From Thamnaconus septentrionalis (taxonomy: Eukaryota; Chordata; Actinopteri; Tetraodontiformes; Monacanthidae): a DNA stretch of 64,000 bases. The stretch covers positions 9,499,273-9,563,272 of the forward strand of contig CM020510.1 in assembly GCA_009823395.1 (NCBI GenBank). Reading direction: 5' to 3'. Made by a program: the position numbers and the translations under genes. The notes below the pieces were generated by a model. It did no database searches. It saw only the letters and a list, made by a program, of their open reading frames with translations, and had not been told where the DNA came from. Shown piece by piece: positions 21,276-32,214 of this stretch (positions are counted from its first letter, which is position 1; every line of letters starts with the position of its first letter).

Positions 21276-24200
21276 TAAGACAAGGCAAGAATGTTTGGTG
21301 CTTTTCTTGTGTTTTACTTTTACTTTAGATTAGAAATAAAGGGACAATTTAATCATAAAATACAAATTTAATTCAAGTGCTTTAAAACACAGCAATGTAA
21401 TTGAGAGGAAAAAACAATTTATTATATTTCAAGTAGACTGTGCATTCCAGGTAATCCTTTTTTCCTTTTTTTTTTGCACGACGTGTAAAGTAGTAAATTT
21501 TAAATTGAACCGAAGGGAATTAAATGTCTACTAAAATGGGGGTGATAGGTGCGGGTGAATGCTGTCCAGGATACTTTGAAACTCACTCTGTGCTGTCACC
21601 GGACACGCCGACTCATTTAAACGCTGAATTCAAAGCAATCAAAGATGATGGCGGACAGGATGGAGGTAGGCAGAGCGCAGGATAACAGGCAGCCACAAAG
21701 AGAGACTAAATAGGTTCAAATAAAATAACACTAATCCACAGTCATGCCATCAGTCACGGTGAGTTGGCCGTGAAAGATCTGGTTCGTAATGGTCAGACTG
21801 GGTTAGGGCAGACACTCCAGGAAGCAGAACATTTCATCTTTAGTTCACGAATTTGACACATCACTCCGAACCTCGTAGAAGGTGCACATGATTTCCTATT
21901 TGTATCGTCACAAAAATATTCTAATAAATCTGAAAGAAGAATTTTGAAATCAAAAATGTAACTTTTTACATGATGCTGACAAGTGTTGCCAGTGATGTTT
22001 GTCAATTACTAGGTGAGAAAATGAGCTCAGAGGCCACTTATTATGTCAATAGTTAATCATAATAGTTAATCACTTTTGAGCTGTATTGGCTAAAAATGAA
22101 TTGGTCCAATTGAGGCGTCCAAAAATTCTTTTTCAACTAAGTGTAATTTGAAATTCATGCTTTTGAAAGTCTACCGGCTGATTGACATGTCCTTGAGTCA
22201 CCACCGTAAATCATTCAAAGTTGTGTATGTAGAATAGGATATATTTCTACAATCAGGGACAGGTGGAAGACTGGCAAAATTCGATAATAATCTCGTTACT
22301 CACGTGGAGAGAGGGGAATTATACAGCTCGATAAACTTGCGGCCCAAAGTCTCTGTTTTAACAGCCGACTCCTTATGACTTCAAGGTGGAAATTCCGCAG
22401 TGGCACTTTACGCAGGAGCTGACATCTCCTCATCTGTGACAAAACTTGGGTGTGCTGCGGTTTAATGGATCAGAGTTGTGTGTGCATGGCAACAGATGGG
22501 GGTCTAGCTGGCATAACCCTCATTATTGAGCCTCCAAGCCCTCCTCTCTTGCTTTGCCACCTGTCCAGCGCGTCTAATGTTATTCTCACACCTGGGCCGG
22601 CCATGACAAGCCTTCATCAAGCCGCCGCTCTGAGGGAAGCCAGCCACAGCAGCCTGCAACGTGCCGCGTAAAAAGAAAAAAAAAAGTGGGCGACACAAAT
22701 TCACCTCCACACTGCGGCAACTGCTGATTTAAGGAGCTGTAAAGCGTCTTATAGCAACAGGACCCACGATCGAGCGACCCGCGACTGCAGAAAACAATAA
22801 AAACCAGACCTTTCCTCTGCCAACAGCGCTTCCATGTTTACACCATCGTAACCTGGATTTTTTTTTTTTTTCCAAAACCGTGATCTCACCCACAGACTCC
22901 AGGGCCAGCTTCAACTCTGGGCAAGAGGTGAAAGCGTCCTAATCATCAGAAGGAGCAGCTGACAGTGATTCAGATGAGTCTGAACAGTCCTCTCAGAGGC
23001 AGCTGAGCAATCCATATGTGTGAAGATGACTGTGGCATCGAACAGCTGAGTCCACTTGTTTACTTCTCTCCAAACACCGAGGCGCACGAGGAGCCGGGAT
23101 TGTGCACAATGCCTCCCTGATTATTTTTCATGTTCCGTGTCACAAACAGTCTTGGCATTGGAAAAAAAAAGGAAAGAAAAAAAACAGCAAAAGCGTTTCT
23201 TTCTTTTTCCTGAAAGCATAGCTGCTGCGCGGCATTGCCTTGAATTTATCTCCTGCCAAATGACTTTGTTACAACGTGACTTTAATAGTCTTTGCTTTTC
23301 ATAAACATCCAGCCGGGAAGTTTTACGAATTGCAAAGTCTGAAAAAGAGGAAAGTTATCCGTCCCCCAGTCATTCATACACACAGGTGACCGGAAGGTCA
23401 AGAACCCAACATAAGGAAAAACACTGAAATCCCGTCAAAGGCACTTGAAAGACTTAAAATGTCACAGCACTGCTGGGGATTGAAGCCATTTTGAATAAAT
23501 GCACTTTAAGCTCGCATCTATAAAGGGTCCGAGTTCGCAGTGGTGCACGTGTAATGGGCAGGCTGGCTCCACAGTACACACACAAAGAACATGTTAAGTC
23601 CCTGTATGGTTCTCCAGAGGTTTCCTACTGGCTCTTCAGTGTGCTTGAGTTCACTTTGGCAGGCGTGTCTCCTTTGGGGCCCCTGGAATATTTCATTGGG
23701 ACATACAGGAGAATGTTGGGGCAAAAAGGTTGAGTGGGGAACCACTGCTTTTCATGAAATGACTGGATTTGTATTGTATTACTTGTAGCGCTATATCGCA
23801 CCACAGTTAACCCAAAGAACCACTGAGAACCACTTTTTGTGTTGACCCAATTGAAGCATTTCTCAAGATTTGGTGGACTTACAAGTGGCTTAAACGATAC
23901 CAAGAAAGAAAATTTAAATACAAAACTCTGAAAAAACATCAACAATCCAACACAATGACAATCTCAAAGCTTTTACAAAACTTCAAATGTGTTAGATTTC
24001 CTCTCCTAGACAAAAAGAACTTTAGATTTGTGCTTGGCAGCTTTCCACATTTTATCGGACAAGTTATCAAATGAGGCCTAAAAGCATTCTGCGGCATGCT
24101 TACCTTGATAAGAATTCACAACGCTCGTGAGGACGTCTGCGTCGAGACCTTTTTGCAGCCGGCGCGGCAAAGTGCCTGTCAATGCTGCCCGTCCATCTCG

Positions 24201-25599
24201 AGCAATTTGCTGCTCTCCGGGCGAGATCGCTGCAGATATGTTCAGCCGCGAACAAACACTTCATGTGCCATCGGGGGCCGTGTCACACACCGCTTCACTC
24301 TGTGCACCTTTTGTTTTGTTTTTGTTGTCGACGGCCAAAGTGCGCGAGGAGACATTAGGCATTTAGAGCGATAGCCTTGCAAACAACTTTTGAAGCGTGT
24401 CAGTGTTCTCCCTCGGATACGGCCCGCGCCATTCTTTGTTTCATTAGCGGATCTTTCAAAGTGTCGCGGTTGATTGAAGGCTTTTTCTTTTGAGACGACC
24501 TGTAGGGAGCCAAGTGTCGCTGCAGCCTGGTGGACCTCGGCCATCAAGTTCGAGGCCTTCGTGACTGACGAGGGCAAACAGGCTGACGGCAAACAGCTCG
24601 ATCCTTCCTGATAAAGCTCTCAAGCTCAGTCACTCCTCACCGACATCATGAACCAAAGTGACGCCTTCAAACGCGCATCCTATGTTAATTACTTCCCTCC
24701 AATCCCATTGGCCGGGCCTGAGGGCGGCTGCTTCAACACGGAACCTCGGCATGTTTATTAGCGCAATCTTTTTGACCGTTGCTGATAAAAGCATTTCAAG
24801 GATTTCACCTCGTCGCTGCTTTTATTTCCCAGCGGCGCCACGTTGAAAAGGAAGCGGGAATCTCGTCTTGTTTAGTCCGAGCAGATCGCGGCTGTTTCTC
24901 CTCCGTGTAGTGTCGTTTGCACAGGGCTCCACTCTGCCTCTGTTTCGCTCACATACCCAGACTTTACTCGCCACTCCAGAGAAAAGAGCGAATACATTTC
25001 TATTGACCACTATAGCCAAAGCAAGCTTGCGCGCACTCTCATCAGAGCCCTATTGTCCTGCAAAAGAGTGTGTTTTTCTCCCGACCGCGGTGCCTCCTGT
25101 GCGATGGGTAATTTCACTCTGTCACGGCTGGTATCTGTAACAGTCTCGCTGATAGTTCTTTCATAGACTAACAATCATCAGATTTGCTCATGTCCCAAAG
25201 TTGACAGAAAAACAAGAGCTTCAATTTTATCAGCCTTGTCAGTTCAGCAATCATCCCAGTCGAGAGACACTCAATGCCCTTGAGTACAAAATAGTCTTTG
25301 GCGCCGGGCTATTATTCATGTGTTTGTTTACCACCTCAAAGAAGGAGGCACGCTGCGGCGCACGAGCTACCTTTTGTCAAGCTGCCCTCGGAGCGACGCG
25401 CCGCAATTAAACTTAAATCACCTTCAACTAATGTGTCATTTGCGGCGTGTCTGCGGTGATGGATGCGCGGCGAGCGGAGGGGAAGCGGAGGCCGGCGCGC
25501 CGTCTCCCAGGCATCATTTGGCCCCTGGAGACAAGGCGGGGCGTCGGCCGAACCCTCAATCACAATTTCCCACCAGACGGAAAGACACAATAGTCTTAC
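21276..25599. other. Unique DNA, no gene seen
   Basis: Mostly AT-rich to 24000, with T-runs at 22858-22872 and A-runs at 23161-23190. A GC-rich block occupies about 25330-25560. The block at 22450-22670 is evenly composed and could be conserved non-coding sequence, but this cannot be tested here. Confidence 0.35.
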
Positions 25600-27781
25600 C
25601 TCAGCAGTGGTGGCTGGCCCAAAGACGTTTGCCGAGAGTGATTCATTCTTTATCATTTTACTCTTAAAAATGTGAGACTTGTCACTGTCCCTTTATTAAA
25701 TGAAAAAAAGGCAGTTTTCACTAAACCTTCAATTAAAAGATGTGGATACATGAGACATTTCCTCATTATTCTGTTAAATGGTTCACAAAACTGCTGTAAC
25801 AGCACCAGACAAAATGGTGGCCAGCCCTTCCTTTCTAATTCTATTTTCTTTACAATACGCAATCTGTTGGGTTGCAAACGTGCTGAAGATCTTTCAGACT
25901 TTTCATCCCATCCAAACCTTACAAGCGTCTCACGGATTTCGGCAAAGAATGACCTTCAAGATTCATATCGACACAAGAACCATCAAGTTGTTTTTTTCTC
26001 CAATGGCACTGAGTCCTTTCTTTTTTTACATGGCCAGGTCGTCGGTGGATGATATCCCTGGTAAAGGAGTTCTCAGTTTACATCAGCCCATAACACCGAG
26101 CGCTCTGGTATCTGGGCGGCATTACCAGCACATCTGCTGTAAGATGATATCCTGTAATGGAGCTACGAGGAGGAGAGATGGCTGCGGGTTTACGGGGCTG
26201 GGCAGATTTTGGTCTACACATTGTAGACCAAGCAACAATTTTCACATATGGGCTGCAGTGAAAAAAAAAGGGTAAAGGTTGTAGCAGCATCGGTGCCAAC
26301 AAGAGAGGAGCACAAGTTTCTGGTTATTTCTTGACATGGATGATAGAAAGTGAGTTTTACTGGCAAGATGTGGCCACAGCTGCGGCATTAAAATAAAACT
26401 GAAAAAAATAAAAAAATAAAAAAATAAATCTGCGGGAGTGGATGAGTGTTTTTACGTCTGACGCACAGTTCTGTGAAAATAAAGAAGGCATCCAACCAAG
26501 GACACACATATCTGTGGCTAAATCACTGGGGAATAACATTTAACTTCATTGGAACAGATGTCACTGATATGAATGTGAGGATAATGTCCAATTAGGTCAG
26601 ACAAAAATAGCAGTGCAAATAAATCATGTTCTTTACTCTCGAGGAAAGAAACTTACGTCTTGGACTGTCAGGTGTGCAGAACCGAATTACACTTCCCGTG
26701 GGGAACACGCACCATGTACTTCATTATTCCCCTTTCTGGGAGCAGGAAAGTGCACTAGTTGCAATTTTGCCGCGCAAAAAGTGCCATTTCTTTGACATGA
26801 GCACTTCGGCCTGACATAGTGAAAGTGTTCAAGGCAGGATCCATGCACAAAAAGGGAGCTAATGGGCGTCTCCATGCTGGCGGTATAGCAGATTTTGGCA
26901 GTGCGTGTCAAGACATGATCGAGGACACACCAACTTTATTTTGTAGAATAAGCCGGACACATTTTTTTGTTTTTTAGCACTTTTCTCTTTGCAAGTCTGA
27001 ACGTCTTCGATCAGTCCAGCACTTTGTAAACAAATTATTCTGTCCTAAAAAGGCTTTTCTGCTCATACATTTCCATTCAGACACACACACTTAAGAAAAG
27101 GCCAGACTGAACATATACATATTTAAAAGGAACCAATGACTCACAACAGAAGGATGGTATTAAAATTTGAAAAGGAGGTACAGACAACAGAGGCACCAAA
27201 AAACAAACAGAAAAGCAAAAATGGGTGCAGTTCCACTCGACTGTATCATCAGCTCAGCATGAACGTTCACGTTAACAGGGGCGATCGAGCCATTGCTTCC
27301 CAGGATTCACAGCGGCACCTTTCTACAAAAGCTATCCATCCAGTCGCACCGGTGTGGCACTGTTTTCACTGGTTTCCCATTTTTTTCCCCGCATCCTTGT
27401 TGTTTCTCAAATGTTGCCGTGACTAGTTGAACATCAGGAGGAGGCAGAGGTTGTTTTTCAGTTTGGGGTCCTCGTCTAAAGCGACTGAAAGAAAGTTTTA
27501 ACAAGTCAAAATATATTGTCTTTGTCTAGTTATACCACCTGGTGTTAAAAGAAAAAGTTCTTATCCTCATAGCTCATGATACCTGAACATTGTTTATTTT
27601 TTCAAAAAAGAAAAAGAAATATATATGGTTTGACATTGCTTGCTTTTCTTTCCACTTGGACGAGTTGGAAATCTGTTCCTCCTGAGGTGAGACATCGCAG
27701 CCCTGCCCACTGCTTGTCAAATGCTAATGCCCAACTCTTCTTGGCTCCTCCGCCGACTCACCTCTCCCTTTGAAGTCTCAC
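25600..27781. other. Unique DNA with one weak exon-like frame
   Basis: A minus-strand frame entering from about 25690 reads ..NESLSANVFGPATTAE and ends at a good donor GAG|GTAAGA (exon edge 25600), but the acceptor is poor. An A-rich AAAAAAT tract lies at 26402-26428. Nothing else is supported. Confidence 0.3.
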
Positions 27782-27901
27782 CTGCCATGTCTTCTCCTCC
27801 CTTGGGTCATAGCGCTTGTTGTTGCTGCTGTAAATCACCTCTGCACCGTCACATCGGCCCGTCATACATGCGCAGCTCTCCGGGGCTTTGTGTCTGACTG
27901 G
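27782..27901 (-). other. Possible 120-bp coding exon, phase 0/0
   Basis: On the minus strand GTGCTGGTCTGCAG precedes exactly 40 codons that end in ACATGGCAG|GTGAGA, an almost ideal donor. Only one frame is open; it starts PVRHKAPESCACMTGRCDG and ends NNKRYDPREEKTWQ. The mix of cysteines (C-x-C-x4-C) and charged residues looks protein-like. The acceptor's pyrimidine tract is poor, which counts against it. I do not recognise the family. If real, its partner exons lie far away or outside the window. Confidence 0.3.
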
Positions 27902-28007
27902 CTGCAGACCAGCACTTGCTGGGGCCTCTTTTTGTAAAAGCTTAGCACAGTGACCCGAGGTCCTGGCTGGCACAGAGAGTCACAGGGCCACCAGCTTTAA
28001 CTATTTG
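27902..28007. other. Flank of the possible exon, nothing further seen
   Basis: Short unique stretch upstream (minus strand) of the possible exon. No additional signal is seen. Confidence 0.4.
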
Positions 28008-28340
28008 CACTGAAAATGGCCCTGCTGCAGCAATTTACAGCGTCATTTCCATGGATGTATTATAAGAACTGGATACCGGACTGGCAATATGGTGGTGCTG
28101 ATTTTCCTCAGTGGCCACTTGAGGTACTGCACCAAAAAACATTTTTTCCCATAGACTGCAATACAAAAATAAACGCTTTTAAAACGGCTGACAGGACGAC
28201 TGTGACCTGAAACGCGATTCATAGCAAATCTTTCTAATGTAGATTTTTCAGTTATGGTCTTTAAGTGGTTTTCAAAAAAAATTATAAAGGCCAGAAAATT
28301 ACCAGAAAAGAGTTTATTCCCAGCGTGACGTCACAATATC
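28008..28340. mobile_element. Probable interspersed repeat fragment
   Basis: Phrases such as CATTTCCATGGATGTATTATAAGAACTGGAT and CCCATAGACTGCAATACAAAA resemble fish interspersed repeats of the 'cccatagactt' type. Ends and target duplications are not visible. This is recognition of wording only; a repeat-library search is decisive. Confidence 0.3.
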
Positions 28341-28455
28341 GTCACATCTATCACTGGTTGAATATAATGTTTAATTTCCCTTAATTGTTAAAAAGGTCCT
28401 ACATTAATGTGACTATTTAATAAAGCTACTTTGCACAATAACCAAATTGGTTCAG

Positions 28456-28580
28456 CTGAGGGCTCGAACAGTTACGATGGAACGATTGAAGGTGGAAAAG
28501 AAGCCGTTTTTAAACGCCCAGACCAAAGCTCCGAGGTCTGTGGGGCAAAGTTATGGGATGTGACAAGTCTGATCACCTCG
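28456..28580 (+). other. Open exon-like frame with donor
   Basis: From a weak acceptor (TTGGTTCAG) 125 bp stay open in one frame, reading EGSNSYDGTIEGGKEAVFK.. and ending ..LWDVTSLITS at TCG|GTGAGT. The donor is good and the acceptor lacks a pyrimidine tract. The peptide is not recognised. Low confidence. Confidence 0.15.
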
Positions 28581-29304
28581 GTGAGTCATTCCAGTTCTTG
28601 TTGGAGAGCCTCTCCTCGCAAAAAAAAAAAGAAAAAATCTGTGAATGGATTGATTGAAACAAAATGCCACCTGGGTTTAAAGCCAATCCACAAAAGACTT
28701 GCGAGTTGTGAACATTTGAATTGCCAAAGATTGTACAGTCAATGAACCGTGATTGGACGGATCAATGTGCGGCGGTGCGGCGGCGGCGTGTGACCTCATG
28801 GCACCTCCCCTCTTACACAAATCCCCCTCCTGCCGGGAGGATATCTACACCGTCACCTTCCATTGTGATACAGCGCGAGAGCCACACTCTTAAATTAACT
28901 GGTCTAGTGGAGCAGACAGGGATAAGCTGACACTCTTAAGAATTACCATCATCGCGGCGCTCAGACAGAAACGGGCATCAGATTATCAGCGATGAGAGCG
29001 AATACTAACAAATCTCCCTGCACACAAGGAGCGTCAAGATGGCAGATGACGCACGATAAATCTGATCGTCCCCCTGCTTTCCCGGAGGGGCCGCCAGAAG
29101 CTTCCAGAAAGAGCAACCAGAGCCGCCCAGTTTGATGGCGTCCGGCGTCAGCTGCACTGCCTCACCGCCTCCTCTTCATCTTGTCTTTGACCTTAGAACC
29201 CGGGCTGTAATTTCCAAAGCCAAATGCTGCTCTTGACTGATAATGCACCGGGTGTGATATCATCCGCAGGGAGAGTGCACTTTTATATCACGTCTCTATA
29301 TCAC
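28581..29304. other. Unique DNA, no gene seen
   Basis: An A-run lies at 28620-28637 and a small GCGGCGGC cluster at 28770-28790. No gene is supported. Confidence 0.4.
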
Positions 29305-29601
29305 GCGAGTCAAACTGGAGGCCCGTGGGCCAAATCCTGCCCGTTGCATCGTTCCAAGTGGCCGCCGGGAACTCCACTGCACAAATGTCCCTAAAATAAA
29401 AGTCTATGCTGCTTTTAAAGACACTGACCTGAAAGCACATCTCCCACAACGCATGTAGATTGTGTAGCCTGTTAGGTAAAAGCATTTGCAACAAGAGGGA
29501 AGTGAAGAAATTAAATGCATCATCCCAATATTCCCAAAAAGAGGAAAGTTGATGCAGCTGAAAGAAAATTCAGTGACAGCTTATGGGCAGCTTATTACTA
29601 G
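29305..29601 (+). mobile_element. Decayed hAT-type transposon with start of a transposase frame
   Basis: The left part, GAGTCAAACTGGAGGCCCGTGGGCCAAATCCTGCCC.., resembles the terminal region of fish hAT elements (consensus-like GTGTCAAACTCAAGGCCCGCGGGCCAAAT). About 220 bp further on, 29530-29601 reads IPKKRKVDAAERKFSDSLW.. and then stops, which matches the usual opening of the ZBED/GTF2IRD2-like hAT transposases (KKRKVD..R.F...W). The zinc-finger and catalytic parts are absent within the window, so it cannot be active. The right end was not found. Confidence 0.6.
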
Positions 29602-30758
29602 TATTTGATGATATTTGTACTACTTATTCACTTGAAAAGTTTAACGTTGACTAGTGTGCGTTTTTTTCAGCCAGATAAATTTGAATAACTTAAATTATGA
29701 TAACACTTAGTGATGACCTTGTTTATGTTTTTCTGTAAACACTTTCACAGTATCAGCAACTTGAGTGAGTGGCCTGAAGGAATGATTACATTTATAGAGA
29801 ATCATACAGAGTACAACCGGCTCTTTGGGGGCAACCACCATGCTGATGTGTCACCTGGTGAAAACAAGTTTTACATCCCTGGTCGACATTACCGACACCA
29901 GGTCGGAACTCAGAACAACAGCTTTGGAGGCCTGTATGTACCTTGCGATACGTTCCTGGGCTCACGAGTGCTTAGCTGAAGTGAGGAGTAGCTCTCGCGC
30001 TAACCTCCGTGTAATCCCCAGAAAGAGAGTGGAGGCACTGCTCCGAGGCTCGGAGCGATGCATCCGTCAAAATCTCTGGACCCGCCCCCTTCGTTCTCTC
30101 TCTTCTGTTCCAGACAACGGAGGGATATTTTCATGAAAGGGCAGCCAGACTTTAAAACCTGACTGCAAATGTAAATCTTTCAGCGGGAACAAAGTCCAAC
30201 AATTTGTCTGTAAGCTCAGTGTGATTGTCAGTGATGTGTGTCTTTATGGACTGCAGTTTTCTCTGTGGAAAGAAAAGCAAGCAATGTCAAATACGTAAAT
30301 TCTAACTACTAACTTTCCAAACAGTTGTGTTTAGCTTAGCATGTTCCTCCGTCGTACAGTCACGTGTCGGATAACTTTTGCTTTTGTCGTTGCAACCTCC
30401 TCTGATGATTTAAAAGGCTATTGGCAGACCGTCTGAGTCCGAACACATTAGTCTCGTCTTGATGTCTGTCTGTGCGGCACGTTGGCGGTTCAGACTCTCT
30501 ATCACACGGCAACCAGAGGCCATTTGGCGATAATGTGCCAGACCCTGCAGCGGTTTTGCGGTGCCATGTGGTCTGCGCATCCCGTTCCTGCGGCCACGTG
30601 ACAAAGTGCTAGGAAGCCCGAGCCCTTTATTTCATGTTTTTTCCACGGGCCCGACTCCTCTTTCCTGATATACATACCCAGCCCTGGGGATGGTGTTCGG
30701 TTTAATTATGGATAAGCGGGACATCAGTCAAAGTTAATGTTGTTCTTGTTTTACACAG
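29602..30758. other. Unique DNA, no gene seen
   Basis: AT-rich at first, GC-richer from about 29980. No splice-supported frame. It lies upstream of the spliced candidate at 30759, but I found no first exon or TATA box that I can defend. Confidence 0.35.
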
Positions 30759-30865
30759 CCGACCGTGCGAGCCGCGCCTCCGCCGGTCGCGAGCTACCCC
30801 AGCTGGGACTTGAAAGGAGCGTCACGGAATCCCGGGGGCCGCGAAAAAGTGAGCAAAGAAAGCAG
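30759..30865 (+). other. Possible 107-bp internal exon (upstream partner)
   Basis: The acceptor GTTGTTCTTGTTTTACACAG is strong, and the exon ends at AAGCAG|GTGAGC, a strong donor. Two of three frames stay open: one reads PTVRAAPPPVASYPSWDLKG.. and the other DRASRASAGRELPQLGLERS... The exon is GC- and CpG-rich. It pairs in phase with an acceptor 254 bp downstream. I do not recognise either peptide, so this may be a coding or a non-coding transcript. Confidence 0.35.
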
Positions 30866-31006
30866 GTGAGCGTCTGAATAATTGATGCGGTCCAATTTTC
30901 AAACCGGGGCGTGCCACCAGCTGCTGTCATCTAATCATTATTTCACAGGGAAGAAACGGGAGCTTTGTCGCTGTGCGGCTACACTTTCTCCTGCCGCCAA
31001 CACTCG

Positions 31007-31036
31007 TGGTGGTGGTGGTGGGGGGTGAGGGGGGGG
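31007..31036 (+). repeat. GGT/G-run tract, possible G-quadruplex
   Basis: Five TGG units run into GGGGGG and then a run of nine G. At least four G-runs lie within 30 bp on the plus strand. It sits inside the putative intron of the spliced candidate. Confidence 0.75.
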
Positions 31037-31119
31037 GTCTCTCGCATGCAGCCGGGATCTCAAAGTGGGTCTCGCGCCGGAGCTGTGACGCATGCCGGGG
31101 CTTTTTATTTTCTCCCTAG

Positions 31120-31219
31120 GCAGCGCTCGTCCTGCGGAGCTGCAGGCGATGCAGGCGTCACCTTCGGCCCTCCTCCGGAGACAGTGACACACTCGGCCCT
31201 TCTAACGTCGGGAGTATGA
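31120..31219 (+). other. Possible terminal exon (downstream partner)
   Basis: The acceptor CTTTTTATTTTCTCCCTAG is strong. Joined to the exon ending at 30865, one frame completes codon AG|G and runs QRSSCGAAGDAGVTFGPPPE.. to a stop at 31217-31219. The other open frame also joins in phase and runs on to a stop near 31291. Intron length (254 bp) is ordinary for fish. No AATAAA signal is seen close downstream, which weakens the terminal-exon reading. Confidence 0.3.
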
Positions 31220-31672
31220 AAAATAATCCTGTGGAACGACGTCCATCTCTATTGTGCGAGGGTGTCAGTCAACACCCGAGCCGACGGGATTAGCTGCTGA
31301 GACGGCACGTCGTGCAGAATCGGAACCGTTTAACCGTCTGCGACTGCACAGGAAGTGTCCGAAATTTTTTAAGTGTGCCAGCCGACGGCAGAGGCCAAGT
31401 CTCTCCAGCGCAATAACAAGCAATAAGGACGGACTTTTTGCTGTCTGTCTGTGACGGAAACTGGTGACGGAAACACCTAAACTTTGAATAACCTCTCAAA
31501 TATGGCTAAAAGGTTTTGATGCTCCCATGAGGTGGTTTTTCAGACGTATCCATTTATCCATTTTTTTTTTCACATTTACTCGTCATCGGACCTGACGTAC
31601 GGGGGTCACATGACCAGTTCACTTCAAGTGAAAATGGCGCGTTATGTTTGGACGGAGGAGGAGCCAGAACAA
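31220..31672. other. Unique DNA, no further gene seen
   Basis: The second frame of the spliced candidate runs through 31220-31291. A poly-T run lies at 31560-31570. The stretch GGTCACATGACC at 31605-31616 is a perfect 12-bp palindrome containing an E-box-like CACATG. Confidence 0.4.
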
Positions 31673-31892
31673 TTTTTTTACAAGTAATGAAAGAGAAAAA
31701 TATATCAACCATTCTAAACAAACAAAAGCAAATGTAATTCTCGTAAATCTCATGGGACGAGATTTGACGAGAATTACGGCTTACGCGCTTCACACCATTC
31801 AATGGAAACACCTGCAAATCGCAATTGTACTTAGTCGAAATTTTAGAAATATTGCTTTTATTTGGCGAAAATATTTTAAGGTAAACGCAGCT
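31673..31892 (-). mobile_element. Dispersed repeat, copy B (inverted)
   Basis: Reverse complement of copy A at 6980-7217, identical over 42 bp at 31786-31827. It contains a near-perfect hairpin at 31734-31777: GTAATTCTCGTAAATCTC pairs with GAGATTTGACGAGAATTAC with one bulged base around a loop of about seven. In copy A the same place has decayed. A TG microsatellite begins right at its edge. Confidence 0.75.
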
Positions 31893-31893
31893 A

Positions 31894-31894
31894 C

Positions 31895-31926
<32 letters not shown>

Positions 31927-31949
31927 TGAGAGAGAGGGGGAGAGAGAGA
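31894..31949. repeat. (TG)n-(GA)n microsatellite
   Basis: TG units with one TA interruption, then GA/GGGGA units. It abuts copy B of the dispersed repeat. Confidence 0.9.
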
Positions 31950-32148
31950 AAGACACAACTTCAAAGCAGTTTGTATTTGCTGCGATAATATTGACCATGA
32001 TGCTGCGTTTGCAGCGCAATGAGGAAAGAAAGCCTCCCCCTCCAAAACAACAACAAAAAAAGAGTTAATGACTGTCTTTTTATCGCCGCGCTCACACATT
32101 CCCCAATTACTTCCGCAGTTTTCAAATGGATGATGAAGACTGTCAGAG
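31950..32148. other. Unique DNA with a weak micro-exon signature
   Basis: A good acceptor (CACACATTCCCCAATTACTTCCGCAG) precedes 30 bp ending GAG|GTAGGA near 32148. Two frames are open. The donor is only moderate, so no exon is called. Confidence 0.2.
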
Positions 32149-32214
32149 GTAGGAAGGTGGTGGTGGTGGGTGGGGCGAGGGGGTGGGGTGGGGTGGGGTG
32201 GGGGGTGATGGGGA
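32149..32214 (+). repeat. G-rich GGT/GGGGT repeats, possible G-quadruplex
   Basis: GGT units followed by four or more GGGGT-like blocks. Many G-runs of four or more lie within 45 bp on the plus strand, so quadruplex formation is plausible by motif. Confidence 0.8.
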
